Positions 59,175-64,000 of a DNA stretch of 64,000 bases are shown piece after piece. The position numbers were made by a program, and so were the translations under genes. Source of the DNA: Streptomyces tibetensis (lineage in GTDB: Bacteria; Actinomycetota; Actinomycetes; Streptomycetales; Streptomycetaceae); contig NZ_SZVW01000010.1 in assembly GCF_007655005.1 (NCBI RefSeq), positions 186,001-250,000 of the forward strand. Reading direction: 5' to 3'. Under the pieces are notes generated by a model that saw nothing but the letters and a program-made list of their open reading frames with translations, searched no databases and was not told where the DNA came from. How positions within the stretch are numbered: the stretch's first letter is position 1; each line of letters opens with the position of its first letter.

Positions 59175-60236
59175 ATGACCGAGCTCCATCTGTGGCTGCG
59201 CCACGAGGCCCGCACGACCGAGCGACGCACTCCGATCGTGCCCGACGACGCCCGGCGGCTCGTCGGGCACGGAGTGGAACTGACCGTCGAGGAGTCCCCG
59301 CAGCGGGTCTTTTCGATCGAGGAGTACGAGGCGGCCGGCTGCCGCGTCGCGCCCGCGGGTTCCTGGGTGACGGCGCCCCGCGACGCCGTCGTGCTCGGCC
59401 TGAAGGAACTGCCCGACGATCCGGCCGGACTGACGCACCGGCACATCTTCTTCGGCCACGCCTACAAGGGCCAGCCGGGAGCGTCGGACCTGCTGGGCCG
59501 GTTCGCCGCCGGGGGCGGGGCGCTGTTCGACCTGGAGTACCTGGTGGACGACACCGGACGGCGTCTCGCCGCCTTCGGGTTCTGGGCCGGTTATCTGGGC
59601 GCCGCCCTCGCCGTGCTCCGGCACCGGGGCCGGCTGCGGGCGCCGCTGACCCCGACCACCAAGGAAGACCTGGACGAGACACTGAAGCCGGAGGCCACCG
59701 ACGCCGAGTTCGCCGGCCTGGTCATCGGAGCCCTGGGCCGCAGCGGCCGCGGCGCCCGCGCGGCCTTCGCCACCGCCGGTGCCGACCCGACCTGCTGGGA
59801 CCTCGCCGAGACCCGCGACCTCGACCGCGCCGCCCTGCTGCGGCACGACGTGATGGTCAACGCGGTGCTCGCCACCTCCCCCGTCCCGCCCTTCCTGCGC
59901 GCACAGGATCTCGACGCCCCCGACCGCCGCCTGCGCACCCTGTGCGACGTGACCTGCGACGTCGGTTCCCCGCTCAACGTCCTTCCGGTGTACGACGAGA
60001 CCACGTCCTGGGACGTGCCGGTACGCCGGCTGCGCGACGAACCCCCGCTCGACCTCATCGCCATCGACAACCTGCCCTCCCTCCTGCCGCTGGAGTCCAG
60101 CACCGACTTCTCGGCCGCCCTGCTGCCCCACCTGATCGACTTCGGCGTCTCCGGGGCCTGGGGGCGCTGCCTGGACCGGTTCCGTGAGGCGTCCCGCGCG
60201 CACGGCCTCGACAAGGGGGAGTTCCTTGACCACTGA
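59175..60236 (+). CDS. Saccharopine dehydrogenase (lysine-forming, LYS1-like)
   Basis: 353 aa. N-terminal alanine-dehydrogenase-like domain: HLWLRHEARTTERRTPIVPDDARRLVGHGVELTVEESPQRVFSIEEYEAAGC, VLGLKELPDDPAGLTHRHIFFGHAYKGQPGA; later LEYLVDDTGRRLAAFGFWAGYLGAALAVL, and LCDVTCDVGSPLNVLPVYDETTSWDVPV. These match NAD-dependent saccharopine dehydrogenase forming L-lysine and 2-oxoglutarate. The next gene encodes the complementary LYS9-like enzyme and overlaps by 11 nt, suggesting a bacterial saccharopine route of lysine degradation or a related imine-amino-acid reaction. Confidence 0.88.
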   Translation: MTELHLWLRHEARTTERRTPIVPDDARRLVGHGVELTVEESPQRVFSIEEYEAAGCRVAPAGSWVTAPRDAVVLGLKELPDDPAGLTHRHIFFGHAYKGQPGASDLLGRFAAGGGALFDLEYLVDDTGRRLAAFGFWAGYLGAALAVLRHRGRLRAPLTPTTKEDLDETLKPEATDAEFAGLVIGALGRSGRGARAAFATAGADPTCWDLAETRDLDRAALLRHDVMVNAVLATSPVPPFLRAQDLDAPDRRLRTLCDVTCDVGSPLNVLPVYDETTSWDVPVRRLRDEPPLDLIAIDNLPSLLPLESSTDFSAALLPHLIDFGVSGAWGRCLDRFREASRAHGLDKGEFLDH

Positions 60237-61383
60237 ACCGGCACCGGCGAGCGGCACCGTCCACTGGATCGGCGCCGGCCTGTCCACCGGCAGCGGTCTC
60301 GCCGCGCTGTGCGACACCGCCGATCGGGTACGGCTCTGGCACCGCACCGAGAGCCGCGCCGCCGACGCCCTCGGCAGACTGGGCCTCGCCGGCCGGGCCG
60401 AGCCCCGCGCGTACTCGCTGTCCGCGCTCGCCGAAGGACTCGCCCCGGGCGACGTCGTCGTGTCGATGCTGCCCGCGCCGGAACACGCCCCGCTCCTCGC
60501 GGAGTGCGTACGGCAGGGGGCGCACTTCGCCTGTTCCAGCTATGTGTCGGAGGCGGTGCTGGAACAGGTGCCCGCCGCCTTGAAGGCCGGGCTCGTCGTT
60601 CTCACCGAGGCGGGGCTCGACCCGGGCATCGACCACCTGTTCGCCCACGCCCTGGTCGCCCGGGCCCGGGAGGCGATCGGTGACGGGACGCCCGCCTCGT
60701 ACACCTTCACGTCCTACTGCGGCGGTGTCCCCGCCGTCCCGAACGACTTCACGTACCGCTTCAGCTGGGCCCCCGCGGGTGTTCTGGGCGCCCTGCGCTC
60801 CCCGGCCCGTTACCTCGAGGGCGGTGCGGAGACGGTCGCCGAGCGGCCCTGGGAGGCGACCCGGCGGCATGTCGTCGACGGGGAGACCTTCGAGGTCTAC
60901 CCCAACCGTGACAGCGTGCCGTTCGTCGCGCAGTACGGGCTGCCGGACGCCTGGACACCGCGCACGTTCGTCCGCGGCACCCTGCGTCTGGAGGGCTGGC
61001 TGCGCGCCTGGGACGGCGTCTTCGAGGAGCTGAAGACCGGCGACGACACCCGGATCGCCGCCCTGGCCCGGGAGCTGGCCGCCAGGTACCCCACCACGGA
61101 CGACGACCGTGACCGGGTCGTCCTGGCCGTGTCGCTGGACGTGCGCGCCGAGTCGGGGCGCACGTGGACGGGCGGTTACCTCCTGGACCTGGTGGGCGAC
61201 GCCGAGGAGAGCGCGATGGCCCGCTGCGTCTCACGGACCCTCGCCCTCGGTGTTCGCCACGTCCTTCACGGCTCCCTGCCGCCCGGCCTGAACCGCGCAG
61301 CGGAGACGGCCGCCCGGTCCGAGCAGTGGCTGCGTGAACTCACGCAGGAGGGAGTGGAGTTCACCCTGCGCGTGGACCGGTAG
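60226..61383 (+). CDS. Saccharopine dehydrogenase/reductase (LYS9-like)
   Basis: 385 aa from TTG 60226 (AAGGGGGA upstream, inside the previous gene). VHWIGAGLSTGSGLAALCDTA is a Rossmann-like start with an atypical GxGxxx, and LAPGDVVVSMLPAPEHAPLLAECVRQGAHFACSSYVSEA, VVLTEAGLDPGIDHLFAHALV, FTSYCGGVPAVPNDFTYRFSWAPAGVLGALRSPARYLEGG and EVYPNRDSVPF are close to the glutamate-forming saccharopine reductase. With the LYS1-like partner it would convert lysine to aminoadipate semialdehyde. TTG choice follows from the overlap and ribosome site. Confidence 0.9.
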   Translation: MTTEPAPASGTVHWIGAGLSTGSGLAALCDTADRVRLWHRTESRAADALGRLGLAGRAEPRAYSLSALAEGLAPGDVVVSMLPAPEHAPLLAECVRQGAHFACSSYVSEAVLEQVPAALKAGLVVLTEAGLDPGIDHLFAHALVARAREAIGDGTPASYTFTSYCGGVPAVPNDFTYRFSWAPAGVLGALRSPARYLEGGAETVAERPWEATRRHVVDGETFEVYPNRDSVPFVAQYGLPDAWTPRTFVRGTLRLEGWLRAWDGVFEELKTGDDTRIAALARELAARYPTTDDDRDRVVLAVSLDVRAESGRTWTGGYLLDLVGDAEESAMARCVSRTLALGVRHVLHGSLPPGLNRAAETAARSEQWLRELTQEGVEFTLRVDR

Positions 61384-61390
61384 CGGACCT

Positions 61391-62620
61391 TCAGTCCGTC
61401 AGCGCCTCGTGGATGAGCCGCTTGAGGTCCTTGAAGACCGTGTGGGAGGTCCTGGGCCGCACCTGTGTCATGAACTGCACCGTCAGGTCGCGGCCCGGAT
61501 CGACCCAGAACGTCGTCGTGGCCACGCCGCTCCAGCCGAAGGCGCCCAGCCCGGACGGGACCGGAGTCCGGGACGGGTCGATCACCACGGAGCAGTTGAG
61601 GCCGAAGCCGAGCCCCTCGTTGCCGGGTTCGTCGTGGGCGGGGCGGCTGCCGAAGGCCCGCAGGTCGGCGCCGCCGGGCAGGTGGTTGCGGGCCATCAGT
61701 TCCACGGTCCGCGGGTCGAGCAGCCGCACGCCGTCGAGTTCGCCCCGGCGGCGCAGCAGTTCCATGAAGCGGTGGTAGTCGTGGGCCGAGCACACCATGC
61801 CACCGCTGCCCGACAGGAACCGCGGCCGGCCGCGCAGCGGCAACCCCGCGATCGGCTTGATGCCGCCGCCCTCCTGCTCCCCGTACATCTCGCAGAGCCG
61901 GGGCGCCTGGGCGTCCGTGACGTGGAAGCCCGCGTCCGTCATGCCGAGCGGCTCGAAGATCCGCTCCGCGCAGAACGCGTCGAGCGGCTGCCCGGACACG
62001 ACCTCGATGATCCGGCCCAGGACGTTGCTGGCCACCGAGTAGTTCCACTCGGTGCCCGGCTCGAACTGCAGCGGCAGACTCGCGTACACCTCGATGGTCT
62101 CGGCCAGGTCCGCGCCCGGCGGCACCGACGACTCCAGGCCTGCCGCGCGGTACAGGGCGTCGACGGGGTGGGTGTGGTAGAAGCCGAAGGTCAGACCCGA
62201 GGTGTGGGTCATCAGATGCCGGACGAGTATCGGGCCGTCGGCCGGGCGGGTCTCTACGTCCGCCCCTTCGCCGCCGACGTAGACCCGGGGCTCGGCGAAG
62301 GCGGGCAGGTGGTCGGCGACCGGGTCGTCCAGCGACAGCCGGCCCTCCTCCACCAGCAGCAGCGCGGCGACCGCGGTGACCGGCTTCGTCATGGAGTACA
62401 CCCGCCACAGCGTGTCGGCCTCGACCGGCAGCCCGGCCGCGATGTCGCGCAGGCCGTGTGTCGTGAGGTGGGCGACGCGTCCGGCCCGGGCGACGGACAC
62501 GAGGAAGCCCGGCAGACGCCCCTCGTCGACCAGCCGGGCGAAGTTCTGGTCCAGGCGGCCCAGCACCCGCGGATCCAGCCCCGCCTCACCCGGCTCGACT
62601 TCTTGTCGCAGCTGTGCCAT
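61391..62620 (-). CDS. Serine hydrolase, beta-lactamase/esterase (class C-like) family
   Basis: 409 aa. Nucleophile motif SMTKP at residues 76-80 (SxxK), then a WNYSVASNVLGRIIE segment with the Tyr of the YxN motif and a C-terminal FGWSGVATTTFWVDP in place of KTG. This is the EstB/penicillin-binding-like esterase group. No signal peptide, so cytoplasmic. Convergent with the LYS9-like gene, 7 nt apart. ATG 62620 chosen because upstream sequence in frame is not family-like. Confidence 0.9.
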   Translation of the reverse strand: MAQLRQEVEPGEAGLDPRVLGRLDQNFARLVDEGRLPGFLVSVARAGRVAHLTTHGLRDIAAGLPVEADTLWRVYSMTKPVTAVAALLLVEEGRLSLDDPVADHLPAFAEPRVYVGGEGADVETRPADGPILVRHLMTHTSGLTFGFYHTHPVDALYRAAGLESSVPPGADLAETIEVYASLPLQFEPGTEWNYSVASNVLGRIIEVVSGQPLDAFCAERIFEPLGMTDAGFHVTDAQAPRLCEMYGEQEGGGIKPIAGLPLRGRPRFLSGSGGMVCSAHDYHRFMELLRRRGELDGVRLLDPRTVELMARNHLPGGADLRAFGSRPAHDEPGNEGLGFGLNCSVVIDPSRTPVPSGLGAFGWSGVATTTFWVDPGRDLTVQFMTQVRPRTSHTVFKDLKRLIHEALTD

Positions 62621-62745
62621 GGCTCGTCTCCCGTCGCGCTGGTCGAGATGAGATCCGGCATACCCCGCCCGGCCCGCCTCAGACCCCATCGGGGTGCAGG
62701 AACGGTTCGTGATCGCGCAAGAACGGGTGAGCGAGGGCCGTCGAG

Positions 62746-64000
62746 TCAGGACGGCACGGCCGGGCAGCTGGTGCCCCGCGGCGGGACGGCCAGGTCGGTG
62801 AGGTAGCCGTTCACCGCGCCCTCCATGCACGGGCCGCTGGTGACACTGCCGTGCCCCTGGCCCTCGTAGGTGAGCAGCACGCCGCTGCGGCCGAGCTGCC
62901 GGGTCACCGAGACCGCCCACGAGTAGCCGGTGGCAGGGTCGTGCAGCGCGTTGGACACCAGGATCGGCGGGGCACCGTGCACCTCGAGACGGTGCTGCGG
63001 GTTGGGCGTCGGCGCGCCGAGACACGCCGCCGTCATGTGGAGCGGCAGCAGGTGGGGCAGGTCGGGCGCGGTCGTGTTCATCATGGCGACGAGCGAGGCG
63101 TACTCCCGGTGGTCGCGCACCGGCAGGTGCCAGTCCGAGCAGAAGAGCGGGGTGGCCGGATGCAGCGGCATGGTCGAGGTGGGCGACGCGGGCAGCGGCT
63201 CGCTCGCGTCCATCGCCGCGATCGCCGTGGCCAGGCCCGCGTGGTCGGCCTGGTAGAACTTCCGGAACGCGATCCTGTTGACCAGGTCCGAGGACGACAG
63301 CGAGGTGCCCGGCCGCGCCGGGTCCTCGAGCTCGCCGCGCCCGGCCCGGGCCAGCAGGCCCCGCCAGACGGCACGGACGTCGCGGCCGTGCAGCGCGCAG
63401 TCCGCGGCACCGTCGCACCACTTCACGAACTCCCGGAAGGAGTCCTGTGCCGTGGCCGCCTCGGATCGCAGGAAGGCACGGGTGGTCGGGACGCTGTGGT
63501 CCATGACGCTCTCCAGCACCATCGCGCGCACGCGACGCGGGTAGGTCTCGGCGTACTGAGCCCCGAGCATCGTGCCGTACGAGCTGCCGTGGAAGGTCAG
63601 TTTCCGCTCACCGAGGGCGGCCCGCAGGGCGTCCAGGTCCCGGACGGTCTGGGCGGTGTCGAGGTGGTCGAACACCGGGCCGGTACGGGCCCGGCAGTCG
63701 GCGCGAAGCCGCCTGTTGTACGCGGTGGTGGCGTCGAAGTCCGCCTGGTCCTTCATCTCGGGCGAAGGCCGCTCGGCGAGCAGGGCGCCGGAGCAGGTCA
63801 CCGGGTTGCTGCTCCCCACACCGCGCGGGTCGAAGCTGACGATGTCGAACCTGCGGCGGACCTCGGGGCTGAACCGGCCGATACCGCGCACCACTCGCTC
63901 CACACCCGAGTCGCCCGGCCCGCCGGGGCCGAACACCAGGGAGCCGACGCGGGCTCCGGGACCGGTGGCCTTGCGGCGGGCGACGGCCAGGTCGAACCGC
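62746..64000 (-). CDS. Alpha/beta hydrolase (secreted tripeptidyl aminopeptidase type), N-terminus outside window
   Basis: At least 417 codons are present; the start is beyond 64000. RKATGPGARVGSLVFGPGGPGDSGVERVVRG gives the oxyanion HG-like Gly-Pro loop; FDPRGVGSSNPVTC, LTFHGSSYGTMLGAQYAETYP (nucleophile Ser in GSSYG), SNALHDPATGYSWAVSV (Asp) and YEGQGHGSVTSGPCMEGAVNGYLTDLAVPPRGTSC (His) follow. This is the family of secreted Streptomyces tripeptidyl aminopeptidases/proteases (SlpD/E-like). Cys residues near the C-terminus may form disulphides. The 125-bp gap to the serine hydrolase contains nothing obvious. Confidence 0.9.
   Translation of the reverse strand, partial: RFDLAVARRKATGPGARVGSLVFGPGGPGDSGVERVVRGIGRFSPEVRRRFDIVSFDPRGVGSSNPVTCSGALLAERPSPEMKDQADFDATTAYNRRLRADCRARTGPVFDHLDTAQTVRDLDALRAALGERKLTFHGSSYGTMLGAQYAETYPRRVRAMVLESVMDHSVPTTRAFLRSEAATAQDSFREFVKWCDGAADCALHGRDVRAVWRGLLARAGRGELEDPARPGTSLSSSDLVNRIAFRKFYQADHAGLATAIAAMDASEPLPASPTSTMPLHPATPLFCSDWHLPVRDHREYASLVAMMNTTAPDLPHLLPLHMTAACLGAPTPNPQHRLEVHGAPPILVSNALHDPATGYSWAVSVTRQLGRSGVLLTYEGQGHGSVTSGPCMEGAVNGYLTDLAVPPRGTSCPAVPS

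Overview
The window looks like a Streptomyces chromosome segment. GC is very high with strong third-position GC bias, genes overlap by ATGA/GTGA, GTG and TTG starts are common, and many genes have close relatives I recognise from Streptomyces (an EF-G2 paralogue, an Ebo cluster, an SCO6655-type GTP cyclohydrolase II). No transposase, integrase or CRISPR array was seen. Both ends are cut: a GntR regulator tail at the left and a secreted alpha/beta hydrolase at the right.

Left third (1-21138). After the GntR tail come a ROK regulator and a ribose-type sugar ABC operon (ATPase, permease, lipoprotein). They run into a Gfo/Idh/MocA oxidoreductase, a TIM-barrel isomerase and a giant secreted glucose-dehydrogenase/PKD/ThuA/DUF1080 fusion, which a 76-bp duplication now puts out of frame. 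This resembles a 3-keto-sugar/glycoside catabolic locus. A tightly overlapping seven-gene Ebo-type metabolite-traffic cluster follows (inositol-phosphate-synthase-like protein, UbiA prenyltransferase, TIM barrel, EboA, TatD/EboB, EboE, EboF-like phosphodiesterase). Several of its genes carry in-frame tandem repeats. A Tat-exported TIM-barrel isomerase and a strong terminator close the block.

Middle (21153-34885). This is an oxalate/formate locus. On the minus strand are two tandem OFA-family transporters, a fused ADP-forming acyl-CoA ligase, formyl-CoA:oxalate CoA-transferase and a ThDP-dependent oxalyl-CoA decarboxylase. Diverging across a clean operator-like palindrome are split succinyl-CoA-synthetase-type subunits. 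A 70-bp minisatellite, an aldehyde dehydrogenase and a DUF2254 membrane protein follow.

Middle right (35028-47973). A tRNA-Leu(GAG) with terminator is followed by a GAF/Fis-type activator divergent from a resorcinol/hydroxyquinol pathway: FAD hydroxylase, intradiol dioxygenase, maleylacetate reductase. Two near-identical 17-bp palindromes suggest a shared regulon reaching a YceI protein. Then come an EF-G2 paralogue with a short upstream ORF, a pair of coupled small DNA-binding-like proteins, an HD-domain protein and an uncharacterised 180-aa protein.

Right third (48004-64000). A CooC-like ATPase and an orphan family-5 solute-binding lipoprotein precede RidA/HxlR. The most interesting block follows (51540-59039): CDP-alcohol phosphatidyltransferase, an MDR oxidoreductase without zinc ligands, a 6-pyruvoyl-tetrahydropterin-synthase homologue missing catalytic residues, a GT4 glycosyltransferase, a methyltransferase, a flippase-like membrane protein, a creatininase-family hydrolase and a GTP cyclohydrolase II with Met at position 120. 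That substitution marks the formamidopyrimidine (FAPy)-forming enzyme SCO6655. Together these suggest a pathway from GTP to a glycosylated, possibly membrane-anchored pyrimidine or pterin-like product. A LYS1/LYS9-like saccharopine dehydrogenase pair and a serine hydrolase follow.
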